A DNA stretch of 33,311 bases from an uncultured Bacteroidota bacterium (GTDB lineage: Bacteria > Bacteroidota > Bacteroidia > Bacteroidales > CG2-30-32-10): assembly GCA_903889915.1 (NCBI GenBank), contig CAISZK010000056.1:1-33311 (forward strand), read 5' to 3'. Below the pieces are notes generated by a model. It was not told the DNA's origin and ran no database searches. It saw nothing but the letters and a program-made list of their open reading frames with translations. This document shows, piece after piece, positions 12,101-15,763 of the stretch. Each line of letters starts with the position of its first letter. The stretch's first letter is position 1. The position numbers and the translations under genes were made by a program.

Positions 12101-12633
12101 CAAAATGTGCAGGCAGTAAAGTTGACCTAAACTGGTCAACAGCTACCGAAACCAACAATGATTATTTTACCATTGAACGCAGCACCGATGCAGTCAACTG
12201 GGAATTCGTGAAGAAAGTGGCCGGCGCCGGAAATAGCAACAGTGTGCTAACCTACACTGCAGAGGACAACAACCCTCTGGGAACAATCGCTTATTACCGC
12301 CTGAAACAAACCGATTTCAACGGACAGTCTGAAACTTTCAGTCCTGTTGCTGTCAATTGCTCGGAACAGGCTGCACAGCTCAACATCACTTATTATCCCA
12401 ATCCTTTTACTTCTGAAGTGAGTGGAGTGATCAATCAGCTGCTTTCGGAAAATGCAGTTGTGAGTGTTTACAATATTTTAGGGAGCAAAGTTTTCAGCCA
12501 AACAATCAGCCAGGATGATCTGCTACTGAAATCATTCAACCTCGATCTGTCGGCGCTGGTGGGTGGCATTTATTTCATCGAATTCAAATCTGATTCTTAT
12601 ACCGGAATTACAAAGGTTATAAAGAGCAGGTAA
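139..12633 (+). CDS. giant multidomain T9SS surface protein (beta-helix, Ig/PKD, Big_2 repeats), 5' end missing
   Basis: A single open frame of 4164 codons. Although a GTG exists at 394, the same frame stays open and protein-like back to the TAA at 136-138 (e.g. LTLSGSG and SGTWGSSSS before 394), so the true start is lost, apparently by IS66 insertion. Domain order by nucleotide: a WIGGSST...NW motif near 427; three parallel beta-helix modules (490-2784, 2794-5100, 5110-7650), each closing with a cap motif such as PTMGAFE or DLGADEFAG; an Ig-like domain (about 7657-7990); a Big_2-like and a PKD-like domain (to 8451); eight Big_2-like repeats (8452-10437); a PKD-like domain; a second WIGGSSTNWN motif near 10726; an FN3-like domain with TATETNNDYFTIERS; and a T9SS type A sorting domain from YYPNPF (about 12391) to ...TKVIKSR. 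It is probably exported and anchored at the cell surface as an adhesin or structural filament; the ligand is unknown. No catalytic motif was seen. Confidence 0.88.
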   Translation, partial: LKITNYYNLTLSGSGTDYFYFQATILGTLTINSGVQASLSYSTNSSAAYLYLSGVNEPSGTWGSSSSTATYQNNTSFASTNGYVTVGIGCGAAGTWIGGSSTNLNNPSNWCGGTLPTVIVTATLGTALGGYGTLKGAFDAINAGTHKGDILVQILASTVEPATCTLNASGSGSASYTTVKVYPTVSGLSVTGNLNAALINLNGTSNVTIDGRVNLTGSATDLTIKNTNVGSSASTVTMTNSAANNAIQYCNIQGSSTNTSGGVIFFSTSLTGVGNSNNIIDHCNLTNAGSRPYNMIYSLGSATYLNSSNTISNNNIYNFLNTGATSYGINIGAYSTSWSITGNSFYENTTFAGTGYGIAYTIISINNTSGNNFVVSSNYIGGSSANCAGSAWNKTNSSSNVFNGIYLNAGTGNSLQGNTISNMIWSSAQGSTWTGINIAGGDINIGTTAGNTIGASTGTGSISVTDGDLTANVYVIYLASTGTINCQNNIIGSITSGHADGSKSNNLYGIYKTSGAGTTTISNNTIGSTTTANSFQASSTSTGNPQYVIGINSDGTGNTTISGNTILNLTNAQINYTGAGSVSGIQTTAGSNTITNNTIGKISIGNCYWGSAGVIVADGIVQKSTTSGSTQTLTGNTIYNISNTSFTAVVRVDGIFFQGPSSGTNVIAGNFIHDLIVSSSETRAAVDGIMLYDGATTVYNNVISLGTGISQGDVINGIWDNGGSASNNIYFNTIYIGGTVFSGTTGNTAALYNAATAARIYKNNILDNARSGGSTGKNYAIYLSGNSGLTIDFNDYYVSGTNGVLGFLGSDQSTMVLFVAATGQDVNSLIYSPNLVSAGSTTATDYKPNSQLLSGVSISGITTDYSASTRAATPTMGAFETVLNLNIDVYKAGVFQATYLKLKDVFDKINNGTHTGALDVRIKANLTENTTAVLYQSGYTSGGYTSNYTSVNIYPTVSGLTVTGNMNAPLIDLNGADNVTIDGRVNATGSSIDMTITNPNTGTSASTIRFINSASNNTIRYNTIKGSTTNTAGGIVFFSTSTSGTGNDGNTIDHNSITSETAGRTLNAVYSEGTLSHDNSGNIISNNSIYNFMNVGTASNGIYFNSNTTACTISGNSFYETTAFTSITSIAYNAIEINNTSGINFTITDNYIGGSSAGCAGSAWTKTSAYNNTFNGIYLNAGTGTASSIQNNTIKNFVWSNVNTTLWTAINIVAGDVNIGTISGNTIGAATGTGSISLSANDNTPYFYGINIASTGTINCQNNVIGSITATNTDASKCYNICAINKTGVAGTTTISNNVIGSTTTPNSIQAASTSTGNAQNVIGINSDGTGTTTISGNTILNVTNGQISWSGSSPTVGIQTTAGSNTIQNNIVGNLTTGNGLYGSYGTTSISGIVQKSTTNGTTQNITGNNVYNITNTNTTRTIKVEGIFYQGPSSGNNTISGNFVHNLNMPSPDNSSILNGITIYDGALTCTNNIVSIGSGITNGNIINGIYDNSSSNSTIYFNTVYLAGSVSSGTTSNTAALYNASNSTRNYRNNIFDNSRSGGSTGQHYAIYLSGTSNLTLNYNDYYAPGTGGILGYNGGNQTTLPIVSGGDASSVAVNPGFANAGGTIANNYLPSAATLVAVTGTGILTDYNGATRSTTYPAMGALEYSVSPPVIVAATLGTTSGGYNTLKAAFDAINAGTHKGDILVQILGSTIEPATCTLNASGNGSASYNTVKVYPTQTGLSVTGNLNAALINLNGTSKVTIDGRVNATGTATDLTIKNTNAGSSASTVTMTNSASNNAVQYCNIQGSSTSTTGGVIAFITSTSGVNSNNTITNCNLTNAGTRPYYMIYAADASTGNTISNNNIYNFVNAANTSFGVYLGGTTSTWSITGNSFYDNGSITPTAGVNYYDIYINNTAGNYTVTGNFIGGNASALPGTAINGTWTMAASTQSFTYTGIYLSAGTSNASSVQNNIIGGLNLSMNGAASSYIFTGINIAAGAANIGTMTGNTIGATSGTGSISITNSTSGAYIAGIVANSTGIVTIKNNIISSISTGGSAAIGYVFYGIITSGSGGSFSISNNTLGSATSNSIAIGINGTTTAATGIYGISNSGNGVISIAGNTIQNCSSFGSGVSTFTGILNTGLTTSLFIVSNTLSTNTLAGTGAFTGISNTAAVSFIITIGANTINNGKLTATTASGPVVLINNGSAGTNATLTIGSNVINGINFTNATNGTGTMTAINCSGSPLSSSIYSNNIYNLSTPGTSSTIYGIYLAGGVTNNVYKNTISILNSSGASASAFGYYVNGGTTNNFYNNFISDIKAPASTNANAVAGIYLNAGTTNNEYYNTIYLNATSTGSTFGTSGIYSSTSPTLSLINNIIINNSTSGASGYTAALRFNNTTLTNYAITSNRNNFYAGNPGTTNVIFYNGTATYQTLASFKTFVSTRDAASITENTVFVNTVTAPYDLHVSGSTQSLCESAGVRITTPIAVTDDIDGDIRYGETGYAGTGTAPDLGADEFAGCIPVAITSQPSSPTAACAGVNSFSFTVQVLGSPNFNYQWQVFNSVWTNLTNGGVYGNTAVTNGSASTSNTLTITNADYTYNGKLYRCVISNCSASGSATTNGLAALTVNPLPTVSVSSSSICVGSTANLTPNSGGAWVSSNTALATVTSPAGVITGVAAGSPTFTFTNSTTGCANTISSFTVNTMPAPVISGSTTVCNSSNYTYSVSNVSGDTYSWTVSGGSITAGAATNSITVAWGGGSTGTVNLTETTTAGCSKAATQVSVTISQVASIASVTGTTPMCKYGTATYNANSVVLGGVGSTGSWSSDNTAIATVSSAGLVTGVSAGSCDIIYTITGGCGTIHAQQVLTINPNASITGVSGTTPLCIGASATYNTAGAVYGGGTGSWTSDNTSIATVNSSGVVTAVSAGTTYIVYSIIGCGGAPSAKQFLTVNPNGSVASVTGTSPLCITGTATYTANSVVLGGGTGAWSSDATGIATVSTSGVVTGVSAGTCNIIYTVNGCGGITSAHKVVTISANAAVATVTGTNGLCQGATATYSVTGVILGGGTGAWSSDNTNIATVNSAGLVTGVAEGSCNIIYSVTGGCNGIPSAQHAITITPIAGIASVTGANPLCIGAVNAVYYSANAIELGGGTGVWSSDNTDIATVNSSGLVTGVSDGTCNIIYSITGGCGSTHAQQACTVNPNAFITGVTGTTPLCIGGAATYSTFGAIYGGGTGAWSSTNTGVATVNSAGVVNAVSAGTCYIVYTIYGCGGTPTAKQKLTVNSNGSVASVTGTSPLCVTGMATYTANSVVLGGGTGTWSSDATGTATVSSSGVVTGVSAGTCNIIYTVNGCGGIVSAHRALTITASASVASVTGTNALCLGTTATYSVSGVILGGGNGAWSSSNTAIATVNSSGLVSAISAGTSNIIYTVSGGCNGMPSSQQNLTVNALPVVSFTSQPGDNTCLNHDVTYTTQTGMTNYIWSFPGILNTDYSITSGGTSASNFATLRYLTEGSRTVSVRYTSASGCTAASSATSIPTLVTQDVWIGGSSTNWNDAANWCSGIPHSNTDAVIPKGSTIHIITAPGTAAVCGNLKIDSSSVVIVDAGSALTVTGTITLRDTACLILKSNPTDASVPTGSLIDNGFAGTGTGKVEKTLFTGRWWYIGAPVIPVTGKTAFGPLSSVSSTGTRLLYWNETTHAYVTMTSTDTLKTTHGYAFRIYGPSPINANYEGYFNTGTITTQVLTYTAGDHQGFNLVSNPYPSGVNWGSQTSPSSGITLTNIEPTIHYRTNGTFATWNTMGAGTGINGGQQNIPSTQGFWVRVTPGHTSGSIQYTNNARVHTTTALYKVTDPPNVFRMEIARNTLVDETAVTFYAGALTTYEAFDGQKMLSDDATFPQLFSYTSDNVQAAINGQPLLVSGVERIVPLGFTTYYSGTFTLTATNLTQFDAGTTVYLEDVTLHVTQNLSSNKTYTFTSGTGTFASRFKLHFVKSGNPLPIQLLSFDAKCAGSKVDLNWSTATETNNDYFTIERSTDAVNWEFVKKVAGAGNSNSVLTYTAEDNNPLGTIAYYRLKQTDFNGQSETFSPVAVNCSEQAAQLNITYYPNPFTSEVSGVINQLLSENAVVSVYNILGSKVFSQTISQDDLLLKSFNLDLSALVGGIYFIEFKSDSYTGITKVIKSR
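490..7650 (+). repeat. three in-frame parallel beta-helix modules
   Basis: Copies start at 490 (VIVTATLG), 2794 (NIDVYKAG) and 5110 (VIVAATLG), with lengths of about 2295, 2307 and 2541 nt. Each opens with a TLKxAFDAINAGTHKG-type segment, then VYPTxSGLSVTGN, then TIDGRVN. Copies 1 and 3 are close to identical at DNA level over their first few hundred bases. Copies 1 and 2 correspond over their whole length, both containing NVIGINSDGTG- or YVIGINSDGTG-type turns. Copy 3 diverges in its second half. Confidence 0.85.
8452..10437 (+). repeat. eight Big_2-like repeats organised as a duplicated block of four
   Basis: Repeats of 82-85 codons start at 8452, 8707, 8953, 9199, 9448, 9700, 9946 and 10192. 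Each carries xSVTGTxPLC, GGGTGxWSSDN, ATVNSSGxVTGVSAGTCNIIY and GGC-type segments. Repeats 1/5, 2/6, 3/7 and 4/8 match each other best: HAQQ in 1 and 5, YIVY with AKQ in 2 and 6, TANSVVLGGGTG with SSDATG in 3 and 7, CNGIPS or CNGMPS in 4 and 8. This implies block duplication of 8452-9447 into 9448-10437. Confidence 0.88.
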
Positions 12634-12670
12634 AATATTAATTACAGTCTTAAAAAGAACAAATATTATT

Positions 12671-12844
12671 ATGATCTCAATTGTAAAGAAAACGGAAAAC
12701 AAAAAGCGGAATTACAAACAACCACAAATTTGCAGGATAAAACTTGATAAAGAAATTTCGCTGGTGATGCAATCTGAAGCGCCGCCTGACCCCGGTGGTT
12801 CCCTGCAACCGGAGCATTTTAGCATCAATCCTTTTAAGCTCTGA
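12671..12844 (+). CDS. short Bacteroidota peptide with EISL...PP...PEHF...NPF motif
   Basis: An ATG-started ORF of 57 codons ending TGA. The N-terminal half is basic (KKTENKKRNYKQPQI); the C-terminal half reads ICRIKLDKEISLVMQSE, then APPDPGG, then PEHFSINPFKL. This pattern (hydrophobic/LDxEISLxLxS, PPxxPG, PEHF or PEYF, NPF or DPF) resembles numerous short, uncharacterised Bacteroidota peptides I recognise from Bacteroides-type genomes; their function is not established. There is no signal peptide or TM segment. It starts 37 nt after the giant surface-protein gene and is followed 28 nt later by a terminator hairpin, so it may be the last gene of that transcript. The opposite-strand ORF over 12677-12907 is a shadow. 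Confidence 0.66.
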   Translation: MISIVKKTENKKRNYKQPQICRIKLDKEISLVMQSEAPPDPGGSLQPEHFSINPFKL

Positions 12845-12872
12845 AGAAATTGTTTTTTTATGGTCCCTGTAC

Positions 12873-12904
12873 AAAAGCTGCCTGGTTTTCAGAGCAGCTT
12901 TTTT
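12873..12904 (+). terminator. rho-independent terminator after the small peptide gene
   Basis: Perfect 9-bp stem AAAAGCTGC (12873-12881) / GCAGCTTTT (12894-12902), 12-nt loop, and the right arm runs into a T tract. It lies just after the stop of the 57-residue peptide gene and could close the giant-protein transcript. Confidence 0.7.
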
Positions 12905-13020
12905 CATTTACAGGAAAAGGGGAAGAAGGTTAGTTGTTAGTTGTTAGTTGTTTCGCGGAATTTTACATTTTGCATTTTTCTGATTTGTATTTCAACCGTT
13001 TTTGATTTAAGGACACGAAC

Positions 13021-13053
13021 AGATTACAAAAGTTTTTGAAACTTTTGTAATCT
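13021..13053. repeat. perfect 15-bp-stem hairpin
   Basis: Arms AGATTACAAAAGTTT (13021-13035) and AAACTTTTGTAATCT (13039-13053) are exactly complementary around a TTG loop. The symmetry suits a bidirectional terminator or a structured repeat; no gene ends close by on either strand, so its role is open. Confidence 0.65.
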
Positions 13054-13322
13054 TTCTGCATTTCTGGTTTCAATCAAAATCCATTTTTTCAATTTCAAAC
13101 AATTTCCAATAAACAATTTCCATTTATCGAAGGGAAATTAACAAATTAGTGACTGACAGAAAGACATGCAGAGTGAAAAAAATTGACTTATTGCTTGACA
13201 AAATGACATAGGTGTCTGCTAATATGTCATGCTGTCTGCTAATATGACATGTTTGAACAAAATTAAACACTTGTGAGTGAAAAAAAAGCATTTGAAAAAT
13301 GAAATTAAGAAATTGCGATTGG

Positions 13323-13414
13323 AAAATAAGCATTTGCAAATTTAAAATAAGAATGTGCGAATTTAAAATAAGAATATTGGAAGTTGAAATAAGGATGGGG
13401 GATAAAGAAATAAG
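13323..13414. repeat. degenerate 21-bp periodic repeat (AAATAAG every ~21 nt)
   Basis: (A)AAATAAG occurs at about 13323, 13344, 13365, 13387 and 13408, a spacing of 21-22 nt, each followed by a variable filler such as CATTTGCAAATTT or AATGTGCGAATTT. The 21-bp period equals two DNA helical turns and seven codons. A minisatellite origin is likely; curved DNA from phased A-tracts is possible. Confidence 0.5.
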
Positions 13415-13460
13415 GAGTGCGATTGTTGAATAAAGCATTGAAAAGTAGGGATATTAAGGT

Positions 13461-13528
13461 GCTCGGATTGCAAATCCTCGCGGACAGATGCTCGGATTGC
13501 ATCCCGAAATTTCGGGACTTGCGGACAG
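13461..13528. repeat. GCTCGGATTGC...GCGGACAG tandem pair with an internal palindrome
   Basis: GCTCGGATTGC at 13461 and 13490, each followed by GCGGACAG (13480 and 13521). The second copy carries an extra 16-bp perfect palindrome, TCCCGAAATTTCGGGA (13502-13517), between the two parts. Looks like a small interspersed repeat family member. Confidence 0.5.
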
Positions 13529-13585
13529 AAAATAGAAAAGGGGGACGATGGGGACTTGGGGGACGGTGGGGAGGTGGTTTAAACT

Positions 13586-13613
13586 CTGCCAGGTTTGAAG
13601 GAAACGCTGGCAG
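13586..13613. repeat. CTGCCAG/CTGGCAG hairpin
   Basis: Arms CTGCCAGGTTT (13586-13596) and AAAC-G-CTGGCAG (13602-13613) pair with one bulged base around a short loop. No T tract follows, so it is more likely a REP-like repeat than a terminator. Confidence 0.45.
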
Positions 13614-13646
13614 GTTTGGGAGGGGGATAGGAATATTTTAGAGGCA

Positions 13647-13682
13647 TGCGTTTGAAACGCACACTAACGGAAATGCGCGCCA
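13647..13682. repeat. GCGTTT/AAACGC hairpin plus GCGCGCCA box
   Basis: TGCGTTT (13647) and AAACGCA (13655) pair around one base and are followed by TGCGCGCCA (13674-13682). Same word combination as the elements at 13904-14018 and 18743-18764. Confidence 0.4.
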
Positions 13683-13855
13683 TCGGAGATTTGCATCGCG
13701 ATTGAAAGTATTTGTAATTCCATTAAAATGTAATGAACTAATAAAGTAAAAGATCCTGTGAGTAATTCTTTTACTAAAGTAATAAAGTTTGAAAGCAGAA
13801 TAAATTTAATGAATCAAATGATGATGCAACAGGGATGTAGAAAACATAAGTTTAG

Positions 13856-13863
13856 TACTTTTG
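13856..13863 (+). promoter_or_regulatory. possible Bacteroidota -7 box
   Basis: TACTTTTG fits the Bacteroidota -7 consensus TAnnTTTG, preceded by AGTTTAG and followed by TAAC. No clear -33 TTTG/TTG is seen at the expected spacing. It would drive the gene starting at 14096 with a long leader that includes the 52-bp repeats. Confidence 0.28.
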
Positions 13864-13903
13864 TAACAAAATAAATTTTCATGCAGAGGCTTGGTGTTAT
13901 AAA

Positions 13904-14018
13904 TTTTGTGTGAAATATGAGTGAGGGCAAGCATTGGGAAAAACGCGCCAACTTGCGTGAAATAAGTTTTGTGTGAAGTTTGAATGAGGGCACGCGTTGG
14001 GAAAAGCGCGCCAGCTTG
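13904..14018. repeat. two 52-bp direct repeats carrying the GCGTTGGG...GCGCGCC element
   Basis: Copies at 13904-13955 and 13967-14018 align without gaps, with about seven mismatches. Both begin TTTTGTGTGAA, pass GAGGGCA and end with GCRTTGGGAAAA...CGCGCCARCTTG. A third partial GCGCGCC follows at about 14023. A related element occurs at 18743. Confidence 0.6.
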
Positions 14019-14095
14019 AGAAACGCGCGCCGGCAGGGGAAAAGACAGTGAGATTGATCAATTTAACGAATAATAATAACTAAAAATTAAATTTT

Positions 14096-14551
14096 ATGGA
14101 ACAAAAAGTAACGGAATGTATCAGGAGTAATTTTAAGGATTATAAAGTTTCTTCAGAAATTGGTAAGGATAAAAAAACCATAACAATTACTGCGCGGAAT
14201 GGCTGGATGAAGGGTTTTGAAATTACCCTGAAAGAGAACAATAAAGTTTCAATTGGTTTTTCAAGTAAAGTGAGGACCATAGGCTATGTGGTAGCACTTG
14301 TGCTTACCCTTGCGCTTACAATGATATTTGGTTTTCAGCTTTTGGATGCATTTGGTTTTGTTGCTGATATGGGCAATGGAAGAGGGGTTACGATCAGGAT
14401 ACTTTACATTATTCCTTTGCTTATTTTTTTAATTCCTTCAATGATCCTCACAAGTTTGATCGCACGGACAATTAATCCAAAAGATAAAATACTGCTTGAG
14501 CAGGTAAAAAATAATTTGTCGGCAACAGGTATAGAATCAACAATAGAATAA
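14096..14551 (+). CDS. uncharacterised two-TM membrane protein
   Basis: 151 residues; I do not recognise a named family. The first ~60 residues are soluble and beta-rich (KKTITITARNGW, then FEITLKENNKVSIGF), suggesting a small globular domain. Two hydrophobic segments follow, about residues 62-82 (TIGYVVALVLTLALTMIFGF) and 100-124, separated by a loop containing DMGNGRG. The C-terminus is a short charged helix. This predicts an inner-membrane protein with both ends on the same side. The ATG at 14096 is preceded by an AT-rich leader typical of this phylum and has no competing start. It sits 93 nt upstream of the reductase gene and could be co-transcribed with it, but nothing else links them. 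Confidence 0.68.
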   Translation: MEQKVTECIRSNFKDYKVSSEIGKDKKTITITARNGWMKGFEITLKENNKVSIGFSSKVRTIGYVVALVLTLALTMIFGFQLLDAFGFVADMGNGRGVTIRILYIIPLLIFLIPSMILTSLIARTINPKDKILLEQVKNNLSATGIESTIE

Positions 14552-14644
14552 AAGGCAGCATTGACGCACATTTCTCAACGCATGTTCATAAAATCTGTTA
14601 ATTAAAAATTGAACATTTCAAACACTTCAAACACCTCAACAACT

Positions 14645-15238
14645 ATGAGAAAAATAACAGTCTTGTCAATGATCACATTGGATGGTGTAATGCAGGGACC
14701 GGGTGGTCCGGGTGAAGATACCTCTGACGGTTTCAGCTATGGCGGTTGGGTTGCCCCTTATTTAGACGAAGTTGGCGCTAAGATCATGAAAAAACAGTTG
14801 CAGCCTGCGGATTATCTTTTGGGCAGAAAAACATTTGAGATATGGGAGCCTTTCTGGCCTGAACATGCAGACTTTTGGCCGGGCATCAACGAAGGTACAA
14901 AGTACATCATGTCGCGAACCAGGAAAAAGTCGGATTGGAAAAACTCTGTATTCATCCAAAGTCTGGCAGATATCAAAAAGCTCAAAAATTCAGCAGGCTC
15001 TGACATTCAAGTTCACGGCAGTGGCGAGCTTGTTCAGTTGCTGGTAAAGAATGACCTGGTGGACGAACTCTGGCTTAAAATTTACCCGTTGACGCTGGGT
15101 AAAGGAAAAAAGTTGTTTGGCAATAGCGGAATTCCGGCAGCATTTACACTAACAGAGAGTACGATCACACCCAGCGGAGTGATCATGGCGAATTACAAGC
15201 GGGCAGGAGCAGTGAGGACGGGGACTATTGGGGCTTGA
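14645..15238 (+). CDS. DHFR-like / RibD C-terminal domain reductase
   Basis: 197 residues from the ATG at 14645 (MRKITVLSMITLDGVMQGPG). An in-frame TTG at 14609 would add 12 Ser/Thr/Asn-rich residues and is less likely as a start. The N-terminal strand followed by SxDGxxxGPGG, the ADYLLGRKTFEIW segment, the KYIMSRTRK segment and the late VHGSGELVQLL, DELWLKIYPLTLGKGKKLF block are the hallmarks of the RibD_C/dihydrofolate-reductase-like superfamily, which binds NADPH. Stand-alone members of this size are common in bacteria and mostly have unknown substrates; they are usually not the housekeeping DHFR. It is cytoplasmic with no signal peptide. The last residues after ANYKRAGA look like a non-conserved extension. 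Confidence 0.85.
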   Translation: MRKITVLSMITLDGVMQGPGGPGEDTSDGFSYGGWVAPYLDEVGAKIMKKQLQPADYLLGRKTFEIWEPFWPEHADFWPGINEGTKYIMSRTRKKSDWKNSVFIQSLADIKKLKNSAGSDIQVHGSGELVQLLVKNDLVDELWLKIYPLTLGKGKKLFGNSGIPAAFTLTESTITPSGVIMANYKRAGAVRTGTIGA

Positions 15239-15335
15239 CGGATAATGGAGGATGGTGGAAAACGAGTGAAAAAATAACTCATGAAAACGCAACAAAATGC
15301 AAAAATTAATTGAATATCCGTTATTGTACCAGTTT

Positions 15336-15358
15336 AATTAATTTGATTAATTTTTTTT
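15336..15358 (+). terminator. AT-rich hairpin with T tract
   Basis: AATTAAT (15336-15342) and ATTAATT (15346-15352) pair around TTG, and the right arm merges into eight T residues (15351-15358). It lies 98 nt after the reductase stop. The stem has no G/C, so it is a weak candidate. Confidence 0.4.
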
Positions 15359-15374
15359 GTGCTGGAAAGAAAGA

Positions 15375-15493
15375 CCTTATTAACTTAGTAACATTATAAG
15401 GCAACAGAGAATACGACCTTATTAACTTATTAATTTTCAATAAGTAATAAGGTTAACGTTTCGCTATATCAGCCTTTTACTATGGTAATAAGG
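15375..15493. repeat. three related CCTTATTA/TAATAAGG hairpins
   Basis: Hairpin 1: CCTTAT (15375) with ATAAGG (15396). Hairpin 2: CCTTATTAACTTATT (15417-15431) with AATAAGTAATAAGG (15439-15452), complementary except for one bulged A. Hairpin 3: CCTTTTAC (15473) with GTAATAAGG (15485-15493). GTAATAAGGTT itself recurs at 15445 and 15485, and a degenerate ATTAAGGTT follows at about 15512. Confidence 0.6.
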
Positions 15494-15763
15494 TTGCCGA
15501 ATCTAATTATCATTAAGGTTGTTTATGACTTTGAACACTTGTTCCTGTTGAAACAAAATTTACTAACGGCACCGGTAAAAAAGAATATAGTGTCATTTCA
15601 TACTGGTATGGTTACGGATATTCAAAAAAATTAAAAAACAATTGCCATTTTCTTTGCATCAGAAAAAAGTGAAGAATCAACCGGAATAAATAATTAATTT
15701 TACAGCGCAATTGGTTAAGCCCAATATCAGAACTGAAAAATAACTTTAAAAAAGTAATAAAAT

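Larger units (their letters stand above)
12905..14095. other. gene-free region rich in palindromes and short repeats
   Basis: I find no convincing gene here. The ORFs that cross it (for example 13417-13641 on +, 13124-13438 on -) are repetitive or low-complexity and lack family motifs. The stretch holds a TTAGTTG x3 microrepeat (12930-12950), a long hairpin (13021-13053), two TGTCTGCTAATATG copies around 13214-13245, a 21-bp periodic array, a GCTCGGATTGC repeat pair, a GCCAG hairpin and GCGTT/GCGCGCC elements, each listed separately. Confidence 0.6.
15239..15763. other. 525-bp gap with hairpins and a possible coding remnant
   Basis: Holds a weak terminator-like hairpin (15336-15358), a cluster of three related AT-rich hairpins (15375-15493) and, between in-frame stops at 15532 and 15670, a short stretch with protein-like composition (VPVETKFTNGTGKKEY, then SVISYWYGYGYS). 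That stretch has no start codon; it may be a relic of a decayed gene, or chance. Confidence 0.45.

Noticed and set aside
12677-12907. 76-residue minus-strand ORF over the small peptide gene and terminator
   Set aside because: It is antisense to a better-supported + strand peptide gene, spans the terminator hairpin, and has no recognisable motif.
13201-13520. CRISPR array suggested by short regular repeats
   Set aside because: Repeat units are only 7-14 nt, spacers are not unique sequences of uniform length, and no cas gene is present.
13124-13641. Overlapping small ORFs on both strands (13124-13438, 13305-13502, 13417-13641)
   Set aside because: They arise from the 21-bp periodic repeat and G-rich low-complexity DNA; their composition is repetitive and no family is recognised.
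15535-15672. Possible coding remnant with VPVETKFTNGTGKKEY and SVISYWYGYG
   Set aside because: Protein-like but only 45 codons between stops, with no start codon and no recognised family; kept only as a note in the intergenic entry.
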